The notes beneath the pieces are model-generated. The model did no database searches. It was not told the DNA's origin and was given only the letters and a program-made list of their open reading frames with translations. DNA of 64,000 nucleotides from Butyrivibrio sp. AE3004 (GTDB taxonomy: Bacteria > Bacillota > Clostridia > Lachnospirales > Lachnospiraceae), in contig NZ_JNLQ01000002.1 of assembly GCF_000703165.1 (NCBI RefSeq), positions 1,054,001 through 1,118,000 of the forward strand, in the 5' to 3' direction. Below are positions 1 through 8,204 of the stretch, piece by piece. A program made the position numbers and the translations under genes. The stretch's first letter is position 1. Every line of letters begins with the position of its first letter.

Positions 1-2
1 AA

Positions 3-396
3 TATTGCATCATATCAAAGGCTTTTAGTGATTCTGGATATTATATAACAAAAGCATTAGATGGTAATTATTTGCATCTTGTAGGTGTTAATACTTCTAT
101 GCCACCTGATACATTTTTTAAGAAATGTTTAAATAGGACACTTTCTGAAAACGACTTTGATTTCGTCAAAAGAGGTGTTGGCAAAAATGCATTAAAAGGT
201 ACTGTAAGAGAGAAAATACGTGTTTTGCCTAATATGGTTGAGATAATTCCCTGTTGATGCCATTTTAAAAAGAGCTAAAGAAGCTTCGAAATTTGATACT
301 CTTGTATATAAAAGCAATGTAGATTATTCATATGTTGATAATAATATTAAGGCATTGCTTTCGAATCAACTGATTTCGGATTTTTTTCAAGAATAA
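3..396 (+). pseudogene. 3' end of a frameshifted, unrecognised gene
   Basis: An open frame enters from the left edge and stops at the TGA at 255-257. From 253 onward a second frame continues with sensible protein sequence (VDAILKRAKEASKFDTLVYK) to a TAA at 394-396. Dropping one C from the CCC at 249-251 joins both halves into one continuous reading, EIIP-VDAILKR. So the sequence shows a +1 frameshift, either real decay or an assembly error. No family was recognised. The TTG at 72 is not a credible start because the frame is open to the edge. Confidence 0.55.
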
Positions 397-406
397 TAAC
401 ACCCAC

Positions 407-449
407 AAAGAAAGGCGAGACCCGTTTATGCGAGTCCCGCCTTCTTTAA
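407..449. terminator. bidirectional intrinsic terminator
   Basis: A near-perfect stem (AAGAAAGGCGAGACCCG pairing with CGAGTCCCGCCTTCTT around a 6-nt loop) lies between the convergent genes ending at 396 (+) and 540 (-). A-rich flanks on both sides give T-rich tails in either direction. Confidence 0.7.
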
Positions 450-539
450 ATTAGGCATTCCGAACTAAAATTTTGAAATGACAAATTAAATACCTAAATT
501 TTGCTTATTACTTTTTGTTAACCTTCCAAACAGTTAAAA

Positions 540-3221
540 TTACTTAGCGAGCTTAATTCTGTCCTTCTTGTAAGCCTTTGTCTTCTTGATCTTCTTGATG
601 TTGGCTTTCTTATTCTTGCCTGTAACCTTAACCTTTGTTCCCTTCTTAGCCTTGTTAAGAGAGTTAGCCATCTTCTGAGTGAGCTTAGCACCCTTGATGT
701 TGATCTTCTTAACACTGCTGCTTGCAAATGCTGCAGGATCGATAGACTTAACGTTAGCGCCGATAGTAACTGTCTTAACGTCTGATCCAGCGAATGCGTT
801 AGCATCGATAGAAGTTACCTTGTAATCGTTACCGGAAGCATCCTTAACAGTTGCAGGGATTGTGTAGCTTGAAGCGCCCTTTGTAACAGCAGCTGCTGTA
901 AGCTTAACTTCTGCAGCACCAGCAGTAGCATTAGTTACTACGAAGCCAGTCTCTGTGCCGTTAGCATCCTTAAGGTTAGAGTTAATAGGAGCGGGTGTGC
1001 CAGCAGTAGAACCGTCGGACTTCTTAGCTGCTTCTTCAGCGGCTGCCTTCTCGTCAGCTGCCTTCTTAGCTGCTTCATCGGCTGCCTTCTTTTCAGCTGC
1101 TTCCTTAGCTGCCTCAGCCTTAGCAACCTTTTCTGTTACAGACTTAAGTTCGTCATCAGTTGCACCAAGAGCCTTTGCTGCAACAACCGCATCATTAGCT
1201 GCCTTAATCTTATCTGCTGTAGGATCAGCTACAGCTGCGTCAGCTGCCTTATCAGCTGCGTCGATAGCGTCTGCTTTAGCTTTGTCGGCTGCGTTAGGAT
1301 CAATAACTTTTACGTTAATTGTTCCAGTAACTTCAGCGGATTCAAGTTTATTAGTAGTTGAATTCCTTACTTTGTACTCGCCCTTCACATCAATAGTAGT
1401 AGAACCAGCTTTTACGCCTTTGATGGTAATCTTACCTGTTGCAGTATCGACCTCTGCTGTAGCGATTGTTTTATCTGCAGAAGTTGCTGAATAAACTACC
1501 TTTGTCTCACTTGCTGTAGCACCAGCTGAAAGACTTGTATTATTTGTTGAAGCAGTTACTTCCTCAGATTTGTCAACAACGACATCAACACTTTCTTTTG
1601 AAAGTGCAATCTTATCGGTGTAACCAGTTGATGTGAAACTAACAGTTTCTCTATCTGTTCCGTCGGTGGTAGATGAAAGAAGAGTTGCAAGAGCAGCAGC
1701 GTCTTTCTTGCTATTTGCATATTTAATCCATGCTTCTGTATCTGTATGGAATGCATATACATTAATTCCTGAACTGGAATTACCTTTAGCAGTTACAGTT
1801 GTTGCAACACCTGTATCATCAGAAAGTGCAATTACGTCAGGATTAGCTGAAACCCATGCGAAATTTTGGCCAGGTGTAATAGTAGTATTGGATGCCTCTG
1901 CGACAAGATTATATGCTGTTGTATCTTTGTTATCGAATGCTCCAGCTGTAATCTTTTTGGTTATAGCTGCAGAACCTGTTCCCTTCTCGTATATAACAAC
2001 GCCCGTAGTAGCAGCTGGTAATGCAATAATCTCAACATCTATATCTGCTGTAGAAGTGTAAACCTTATTATCTATTGCATCTTTAATTGTATATTTAGCG
2101 GTAACTTTTGTCTTTCCAGCCTTTTTTGGTGTAAGAGTAGGAGTATCATGTTCAGCACCTGAAGTTGTTAATGTTGCAACCGAAGTGTCAGCTACCACGT
2201 ATGTTATAGCAGTAGTCCCAGCTGGATCAGCAGTTGTAACATCAGTAGTATCTTTGTTAATTGTCTTAGGTGTCGCACCTTGTTTGAAGGGAACCACCTT
2301 ACTACCTGACATAACGCCTACATTCAGTTCAATGTTAGCACCAGCAGTTCTTTTAGTTACATTATTAGCTACTATAAGTTTCCCGTTATCATCTTTTGTA
2401 TAGAATGCAATTTTTGATGCTTTTGTAGCTGAAGATTCACCTGATAATGACACAGATGCAGTATTGCTTCCTGAATTACTCTCGTCAGAAAAAGTGATTG
2501 TGGCAGAATCGGAGGATGTTCGTTTATCATCAGTCGCATTTACAGTGAATGTAGCAGTAAATTTACCATTATTTCCGGTTCCGCTTAGTGCAGAAATATC
2601 AGTCAAGGTAATAGAATCGGCCAATGTTCCAGTGATTTTTATTCCGCTCTTAATTGCTGCAAGCTGAGCATCTGTAAGTGGAGCCGCAGTCACGCTGCTG
2701 CACGCACCTTCTACCTCTATATCAGTTTCTGAGCCGAGCACAACCGTGTTCGTAGCACCCTTTGATATACTGGTCGTGTTAGGTGCGATAACAACAAGAG
2801 TGTCATCTGAATCTGCTGTTGCCGGAGCTAATTCCTTAGTAGTAGAAGACGCGGCTACAGTTGCAGCAAGCTTAATCTTAGCTTTATCGCCTACTTTTGC
2901 CGTAGAAGTGGTTGTGAAGGTAGCAGTAGCTGGACCTGTAGAAACTTCACTATTCGAGGTTATACCAAATATACCACTCGCATCACCGAGCACAATCTGT
3001 ATCTTATCGCCCGCGCCAAGAGTGTCATTAGTAGTCGCAGTCACGGTAGTCGGTACACCAACCTGAATTTTCTGCACATCAGTACTGTATGTTGTATTAG
3101 CCGTAAGAGACGTACCTGCCTGTGCAACAATACTTGCAAACGGAGTTGCTACTACGCTAAGATTACTTATAGCTAATGCTCCAGCAAGAGCATAAGCCCA
3201 GATCTTTTTGTTTTTCTTCAT
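540..3221 (-). CDS. secreted Big-domain/LRR-like surface (S-layer-type) protein
   Basis: 893 aa. I start at the ATG at 3221 (MKKNKKIWAYALAGALA), because the site AAAGGGGAA sits correctly before it and lies inside the first codons of the upstream ATG at 3239. A basic N-terminus and hydrophobic core form a Sec signal peptide, with probable cleavage after IVAQA. Residues about 35-640 are Thr/Ser/Ala/Val-rich beta sequence with bacterial Ig-like (Big_2) signatures such as PKKAGKTKVTAKY and GVKAGSTTIDVKG. About 645-745 is an Ala/Lys/Glu/Asp helical, probably coiled-coil, stretch. About 780-850 resembles BspA-type LRR_5 repeats (AFAGSDVKTVTIG, AFASSSVKKINIKG). The end is strongly basic (KKANIKKIKKTKAYKKD), possibly wall or glycan anchoring. 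A structural or adhesive cell-surface role is inferred. No SLH domain or LPXTG was seen. Confidence 0.8.
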   Translation of the reverse strand: MKKNKKIWAYALAGALAISNLSVVATPFASIVAQAGTSLTANTTYSTDVQKIQVGVPTTVTATTNDTLGAGDKIQIVLGDASGIFGITSNSEVSTGPATATFTTTSTAKVGDKAKIKLAATVAASSTTKELAPATADSDDTLVVIAPNTTSISKGATNTVVLGSETDIEVEGACSSVTAAPLTDAQLAAIKSGIKITGTLADSITLTDISALSGTGNNGKFTATFTVNATDDKRTSSDSATITFSDESNSGSNTASVSLSGESSATKASKIAFYTKDDNGKLIVANNVTKRTAGANIELNVGVMSGSKVVPFKQGATPKTINKDTTDVTTADPAGTTAITYVVADTSVATLTTSGAEHDTPTLTPKKAGKTKVTAKYTIKDAIDNKVYTSTADIDVEIIALPAATTGVVIYEKGTGSAAITKKITAGAFDNKDTTAYNLVAEASNTTITPGQNFAWVSANPDVIALSDDTGVATTVTAKGNSSSGINVYAFHTDTEAWIKYANSKKDAAALATLLSSTTDGTDRETVSFTSTGYTDKIALSKESVDVVVDKSEEVTASTNNTSLSAGATASETKVVYSATSADKTIATAEVDTATGKITIKGVKAGSTTIDVKGEYKVRNSTTNKLESAEVTGTINVKVIDPNAADKAKADAIDAADKAADAAVADPTADKIKAANDAVVAAKALGATDDELKSVTEKVAKAEAAKEAAEKKAADEAAKKAADEKAAAEEAAKKSDGSTAGTPAPINSNLKDANGTETGFVVTNATAGAAEVKLTAAAVTKGASSYTIPATVKDASGNDYKVTSIDANAFAGSDVKTVTIGANVKSIDPAAFASSSVKKINIKGAKLTQKMANSLNKAKKGTKVKVTGKNKKANIKKIKKTKAYKKDRIKLAK

Positions 3222-3239
3222 AAATTGTTCCCCTTTCAT

Positions 3240-3725
3240 AAAGAAATTTTAGTTTAGTTCGGAATTAACATTTCGTTAATGCCTGGTCTTACCCATTAAC
3301 TAAATTTTGTTAAATTCTTTTAACAAGCAAAACCCGACACTAACGGATTTTGCTAGATTTGAGGAAGGTTTAGAATCTCATTCATAAACGTTTAACTGCA
3401 ATTGTATGAGAGGAAGAAAAACGGAAACCTAGACGTAGAACGGGTTGCGCGAAATTGACGAAATGCTTAACGAAAAAACATTCAAAATAAAGACGCTGCA
3501 ATGTATTTAATATCGTAGATAAACAAACTATAATTATGATAGAAGCTTTACCTAGGATGAAGGGATAATAAGATACCTTGGAAAAATAGAAGAGTAGTTT
3601 TTGATTTAATCAATTTCCCAGTTCTTTTTTACAGGAACTCGTCGCAACGGATACTTTTTCATGATAAACTAATAGGGTAGGGGAATTCCCTTACTATTTA
3701 TAATTTTTTTCCGGAGGATACATAT
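3240..3725. other. 486-bp divergent intergenic region
   Basis: It separates the surface protein (-) from deoB (+). It holds the leader hairpin at 3327-3353, an inverted copy of sequence found beyond the 3' end of the surface gene (3247-3267 against 457-475), and a 16/18-matching palindrome centred on GGGAATTCCC at 3677-3694, about 30 bases before the deoB start. I see no ORF with a ribosome site in the remainder and could not assign a convincing -35/-10 pair. Confidence 0.5.
3327..3353 (-). promoter_or_regulatory. 10-bp hairpin in the leader of the surface-protein gene
   Basis: Read on the minus strand, GCAAAATCCG and CGGGTTTTGC pair fully (one G-U) around a 7-nt loop, about 105 bases before the start codon. 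There is no terminating T-run next to it, so mRNA stabilisation or regulation is more likely than termination. This is inference from structure only. Confidence 0.4.
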
Positions 3726-4877
3726 ATGGGAAGAATTTTTCTTATAGTACTTGATAGTTTTGGCGTCGGAGAAGAGCCTGATGCTGCAGAGTACGGAGAT
3801 TTTGATGTAAATACAATAAGGTCATGCGCTACCAGTGAGTATTTCAGCATGCCTAACATGGGAGCAATGGGACTGTTCAACATTGATGGCGTTGACTGCA
3901 GGCCGTCAGTCGATAATCCGACAGGTGCATATGCCAGATGCCAGGAGGCAAGTAAGGATAAGGACACTACTACAGGACACTGGGAGATTGCAGGCGTGAT
4001 ATCACCTAAGCCAATGCCGAAATTCCCTGACGGATTTCCGCAGGAGTTTCTTGATGCGTTCAGTAAGCGTGTCGGAAGAGGTGTGATATGTAATAAGCCT
4101 TATTCAGGAACTCAGGTTATAAATGATTACGGCGATGAGCATGTTAAGACAGGAGATCTTATCGTCTATACATCCGCAGACAGTGTGTTCCAGATTGCGG
4201 CACATGAGGATATAGTTCCTCTTGAAACTCTCTATGAGTATTGCCATATTGCAAGAGAGATGCTTCAGGGAGACCTTGGTGTTGGCCGTGTAATTGCTAG
4301 ACCTTTCGTTGGTACAAGTGGCAATTATACGAGAACTCCTCACAGACATGATTATTCACTTGAGCCTCCGAAGACAACCATGCTTGATCAGCTAAAGGCA
4401 GCAGGTAAGGATGTTCTCGGAGTTGGTAAGATAAGGGATATCTTTGAAGGTAAAGGCCTTACGGAGTTTGTTTTCTCCGAGAGCAATGCCGATGGAATTG
4501 AGAAGACACTTGCGTACATGGACAGAGATTTTGACGGACTCTGCTTCGTGAATCTGGTAGATTTCGATATGCTTTACGGACACAGAAGAGATATCGATGG
4601 CTATGCTAAGGCACTTAATTACTTTGACAGCAAGCTTCCCGAGATGGTCGCTAAGATGCGTGATGATGACATCATTATGATGACCGCTGATCACGGCTGC
4701 GATCCTGCATATCTTAAAACCACGGACCATACGAGAGAGTACATTCCTTTCATTATGTATGGTAAGAATGTTACACCGAAGAACCTCGGAACAAGGAGCA
4801 CTTTCGCTGATATCGGAGCCACTGTTCTCGACTACTTTGGAATCAAACCGGAGTTTGAAGGAACGTCAATGCTATAA
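3726..4877 (+). CDS. deoB: phosphopentomutase
   Basis: 383 aa, close to the usual 390-400. It interconverts (deoxy)ribose 1-phosphate and 5-phosphate in nucleoside salvage and breakdown. The alkaline-phosphatase-superfamily metal sites are visible: IVLDSFGVG with Asp10, KDKDTTTGHWE with the phosphorylated Thr near 81-83, and TADHGCDP plus TDHTRE near the C-terminus. The start follows CCGGAGG with good spacing. Only 16 bases separate it from the ECF transporter S component, so the two are probably cotranscribed. Confidence 0.95.
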   Translation: MGRIFLIVLDSFGVGEEPDAAEYGDFDVNTIRSCATSEYFSMPNMGAMGLFNIDGVDCRPSVDNPTGAYARCQEASKDKDTTTGHWEIAGVISPKPMPKFPDGFPQEFLDAFSKRVGRGVICNKPYSGTQVINDYGDEHVKTGDLIVYTSADSVFQIAAHEDIVPLETLYEYCHIAREMLQGDLGVGRVIARPFVGTSGNYTRTPHRHDYSLEPPKTTMLDQLKAAGKDVLGVGKIRDIFEGKGLTEFVFSESNADGIEKTLAYMDRDFDGLCFVNLVDFDMLYGHRRDIDGYAKALNYFDSKLPEMVAKMRDDDIIMMTADHGCDPAYLKTTDHTREYIPFIMYGKNVTPKNLGTRSTFADIGATVLDYFGIKPEFEGTSML

Positions 4878-4893
4878 AAAAAGGAGGAAAAGG

Positions 4894-5445
4894 ATGAAAA
4901 AACTAGGGGTAAAATCAATTGTAGCTATTGGTATCGGTGCGGCACTTTTCTTTGTACTTGGCAGATTCGTTGCAATCCCGAGTCCTGTGCCGAACACTAA
5001 CATTTCAATCCAGTATGGTCTGCTTGCATTTATCGCAGCTGTTTTCGGACCTATTCCGGGAGCTCTTGCAGGCCTGATCGGACACTTCTTTATTGACTTC
5101 AGCTATGGCTGGGGAGTGTGGTGGAGCTGGGTTATAGCTTCAGCAGTATTTGGCTGCCTCATGGGAATTGTGACCATGAAACTAAGGATAGATGAAGGCG
5201 AGTTCGGTACAAGGGGCATTATCACTTTTAACATTGGTCAGGCCATTGCACATGCTATTTCATGGATAGTTGTTGCACCTGTTCTGGACATCCTTATGTT
5301 CCAGGAACCTGCTAACAAGGTATTTCTTCAGGGCGTTACCGGCGCGATCATCAACATCATTACAACTGCTGTTGTTGGAACTATTCTTTGTATAGCTTAT
5401 TCCAAGGCAATCCCTAAGAAGGGCAGTCTTACACAAGAAAACTGA
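4894..5445 (+). CDS. ECF transporter substrate-binding (S) component, UPF0397 family
   Basis: 183 aa. Start at 4894, right after AAGGAGGAAAAGG. The longer upstream frame overlaps deoB and is rejected. The N-terminus MKKLGVKSIVAIGIGAALFFVLGRF and the segment AVFGPIPGALAGLIGHFFIDF are typical of UPF0397 (DUF1393) membrane proteins, with about five transmembrane helices. It binds a small molecule and docks on the ATPase/T-component module encoded next. The substrate of this family is not reliably known. Linkage to deoB hints at a nucleoside- or ribose-related compound, which is inference only. Confidence 0.85.
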   Translation: MKKLGVKSIVAIGIGAALFFVLGRFVAIPSPVPNTNISIQYGLLAFIAAVFGPIPGALAGLIGHFFIDFSYGWGVWWSWVIASAVFGCLMGIVTMKLRIDEGEFGTRGIITFNIGQAIAHAISWIVVAPVLDILMFQEPANKVFLQGVTGAIINIITTAVVGTILCIAYSKAIPKKGSLTQEN

Positions 5446-5449
5446 TCAT

Positions 5450-7174
5450 ATGAGTGAAAATATACTGGAATTTAAGAATCTTGGATTTAAATATAGGGCG
5501 CAGGCTAAGCCTACGCTCTTTAATATTGACCTGAAAATCAAAAAGGGTGAAAAACTTCTTATCGCAGGCCCGTCCGGCTGTGGCAAGTCCACTTTGGGGA
5601 GTCTTATAAACGGACTTATTCCATTTTCCTATAAGGGTGATATTACTGGCTATCTATTAATAAAAGGTAAAGATTCAAAGGAAATGTCAATCTTTGATAT
5701 ATCACATATCGTCGGAACTGTTCTTCAGGACAGTGATGCCCAGTTTGTAGGGATGACAGTTGCGGAAGATCTTGCTTTTGCATTGGAGAATGATTGTGTG
5801 CTTCTTCCCGATATGAAAAAGAGAGTGGATGAAGTAGCTACAATGCTGGACCTTAAGGATTTTCTGCTCCATGCGCCTGCTGAACTTTCCGGCGGACAAA
5901 AGCAGAGAGTCTCTGTGGGAGGTGTTCTGGCAAGTGACGTGGATCTCTTTTTATTTGATGAGCCTCTTGCTAATCTTGATCCCAAGACCGGAAAGCAGGC
6001 GATAGAGCTTATAGATGAACTTCAAAAGAAGACAGGTGCTGCTGTTGTTATAATTGAGCATCGACTTGAGGATGTTCTGCACAGGCATGTAGATAGAATT
6101 GTTTTGATGCAGGAAGGCCATATTGTTGCGGATGAAAGTCCTGATGAGCTCCTTTCAAAAGGGCTGCTTGCCGAATGCGGAGTAAGAGAGCCGCTGTATC
6201 TCACAGCTCTTAAATATGCAGGAGTAAGTATTGAGAAAAACATGCGTCCATCTTCTATTAATACGTTGCTCCTTTCAGAAGATAACAAAGAGCAGTTAAA
6301 GAAGTTTATGAAGGATGTTCACAAAGAGAAAAAAGCTTCTGCAAAGAAAGAACTTCTTGTGACAAAGAATCTTTCCTTTACTTATGAGAAGATGAAAAAG
6401 CGAGCTCTTAATAACATCACTACCGCGATATCCCAGGGAGAAATGGTGGCGATCGTCGGAACCAACGGAGCCGGGAAGTCCACTTTTTCCAAGGTAATCT
6501 GCGGTATGGAGAGGGAAGATGAAGGGCAGATATTTTTTGAAGGCAGCGATTTTTCCATGCTGTCAATCAAGGAGAGAGCGGCTTATGTGGGCTATGTGAT
6601 GCAAAATCCGAACCAGATGATCTCCAAGGTCATGATAATGGATGAAGTCGCTATGGGGCTAAGACTTCGGGGAGTTCCCGAGGAAGAGGTTCAGGAAAAG
6701 GTTATAAAGGCGCTCAAGATCTGCGGGCTCTATACGATGCGAAACTGGCCTATATCAGCGCTTTCCTATGGGCAGAAGAAGAGAGTTACCATATGCTCGA
6801 TTCTTGTACTTGAGCCAAAGGTTCTTATCCTGGATGAGCCCACTGCGGGACAGGATTACAGGCATTACACTAAGATAATGGAGTTTTTGAGACAGCTGAA
6901 CGAGCAGGGAATTACGATAATCATGATAACTCACGATATGCATCTTATGCTGGAGTATGCGGACAGAGGTATTGTCTTTTCCGGTGGTGAGATCATAGCG
7001 GATAAGACCTGCGCAGAGATTTTGACGGATTCAGAAATTGTCGACAGGGCAAGTCTCAAAGAGACAAGTCTTTATAATCTGGCAAAAATGTGCGGTATTG
7101 AGGATGGTGCCGGCTTTGTTCAGGACTTTATCGATTATGAGCGGGAAAATATGAGAGGATTATGCGATGAATAA
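5450..7174 (+). CDS. ECF transporter double ATPase (fused EcfA pair)
   Basis: 574 aa carrying two complete ABC ATPase halves in one chain. Half one has Walker A GPSGCGKST (near 40), signature LSGGQKQRV and Walker B FLFDEPLANLD. Half two has Walker A GTNGAGKST (near 336), signature LSYGQKKRV and Walker B LILDEPTAGQD. The fused arrangement is usual for dedicated (group I-like) ECF systems accompanied by UPF0397. It starts four bases after the S component and overlaps the T component gene by 8 bases, so the three form one operon and one complex. Confidence 0.92.
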   Translation: MSENILEFKNLGFKYRAQAKPTLFNIDLKIKKGEKLLIAGPSGCGKSTLGSLINGLIPFSYKGDITGYLLIKGKDSKEMSIFDISHIVGTVLQDSDAQFVGMTVAEDLAFALENDCVLLPDMKKRVDEVATMLDLKDFLLHAPAELSGGQKQRVSVGGVLASDVDLFLFDEPLANLDPKTGKQAIELIDELQKKTGAAVVIIEHRLEDVLHRHVDRIVLMQEGHIVADESPDELLSKGLLAECGVREPLYLTALKYAGVSIEKNMRPSSINTLLLSEDNKEQLKKFMKDVHKEKKASAKKELLVTKNLSFTYEKMKKRALNNITTAISQGEMVAIVGTNGAGKSTFSKVICGMEREDEGQIFFEGSDFSMLSIKERAAYVGYVMQNPNQMISKVMIMDEVAMGLRLRGVPEEEVQEKVIKALKICGLYTMRNWPISALSYGQKKRVTICSILVLEPKVLILDEPTAGQDYRHYTKIMEFLRQLNEQGITIIMITHDMHLMLEYADRGIVFSGGEIIADKTCAEILTDSEIVDRASLKETSLYNLAKMCGIEDGAGFVQDFIDYERENMRGLCDE

Positions 7175-7994
7175 TCTTTTTAATTATATAGACAGACAGT
7201 CTCCGATTCATGAGCTTACAGGTGCGACCAAGCTGGTATGCCTTCTTTTGTGGAGCCTTGCTGCGATGACGACCTATGATACAAGGCTTCTTGCTGTTTT
7301 GTCAGTACTTGGGATCGCACTTTTTCCTATAGGCAGGATAAAGCTGAAGGATGTAACCTTTATGCTGGTATTTACTTTGGTTTTTCTTGTGCTGAATACA
7401 GTGCTTGTGTATTTGTTTTCGCCGCGTCATGGCTGCGGAGTTTACGGAAGTACGACATTCCTCTTTGGGCTTTCGGGATATTTTGCCCCCACTGCAGAGC
7501 AGCTTTTTTTTCAGCTTAATTATATTCTGAAGTACTTTGCGACGATTCCGTTTGTGCTTTTGTTTGTCTGCACCACGAATCCCAGTGAATTTGCCGCATC
7601 ACTTAATAAGATAGGGGTCCCGTATTCAGTAGCCTATTCTGTGGCGCTGGCGCTTCGCTACATACCAGATATACAAAAGCAGTATCACGAGATCAGCCAG
7701 GCATCACAGGCCAGGGGAATAGAACTTAGTAAAAAGGCATCGCTTATAAATAGGCTTAAGGCTGCTTCAGCAATCCTGATCCCGCTGGTGCTCAGCAGTA
7801 TGGATAGAATAGAAGTTATCGCAAATGCTATGGAGCTTCGCTGCTTTGGAAAGAATAAAAAGCGAACCTGGTATATGGAGAAAAAATTCAGATGGGCCGA
7901 CTATCTCTGCATCCTTGTATGTGCGCTTCTCTTTGCGACATCACTTACGCTTACGCATATTAATGGAAGCAGATTCTACAATCCGTTCAGGTGA
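7167..7994 (+). CDS. ECF transporter transmembrane (T) component
   Basis: 275 aa, CbiQ/EcfT family, with about five to six membrane helices. The coupling region that contacts the ATPases is visible as ALRYIPDIQKQYHEISQASQARGIE. The second Ala-Arg-Gly-like signature is changed to MELRCFG, as in many T components of dedicated systems. The ATG overlaps the ATPase stop, indicating translational coupling. A strong terminator follows at 8032. Confidence 0.9.
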   Translation: MNNLFNYIDRQSPIHELTGATKLVCLLLWSLAAMTTYDTRLLAVLSVLGIALFPIGRIKLKDVTFMLVFTLVFLVLNTVLVYLFSPRHGCGVYGSTTFLFGLSGYFAPTAEQLFFQLNYILKYFATIPFVLLFVCTTNPSEFAASLNKIGVPYSVAYSVALALRYIPDIQKQYHEISQASQARGIELSKKASLINRLKAASAILIPLVLSSMDRIEVIANAMELRCFGKNKKRTWYMEKKFRWADYLCILVCALLFATSLTLTHINGSRFYNPFR

Positions 7995-8031
7995 GAAAAT
8001 ATAAATAGATTAAGTCAGTAATTGACTTTAC

Positions 8032-8070
8032 GCGCACCCTTCATTAAAATAGGTTGGGTGCGCTTTGTGT
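8032..8070 (+). terminator. intrinsic terminator of the deoB-ECF operon
   Basis: A perfect GCGCACCC/GGGTGCGC stem with a 16-nt loop is followed by TTTGTGT, 38 bases after the T component stop. A weaker AAGTCA/TGACTT hairpin precedes it at 8013-8029. Confidence 0.75.
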
Positions 8071-8204
8071 AGAGCACTTAGTGAGGTCTTTCACGAACTT
8101 AGTGCGAACCATGCAAGTCAACTTGGCGAGGTTTTGTCGAGCCTAGTTGAGCTTGTTGCGTAGAGCAGTATAGTAATTGTTAGGATTATTTGAAAGGTTT
8201 TAAG

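Noticed and set aside
955..3066. Several plus-strand frames opposite the surface-protein gene
   Set aside because: They are mirror images of Ala/Thr-rich codons on the other strand, with hydrophobic low-complexity translations and no ribosome sites.
5450..7174. Naming the ECF system as thiamine (YkoCDE) or cobalt (CbiMQO) transporter
   Set aside because: The S component is of UPF0397 type; the ATPase and T component do not decide the substrate, and I saw no riboswitch in front of the operon.
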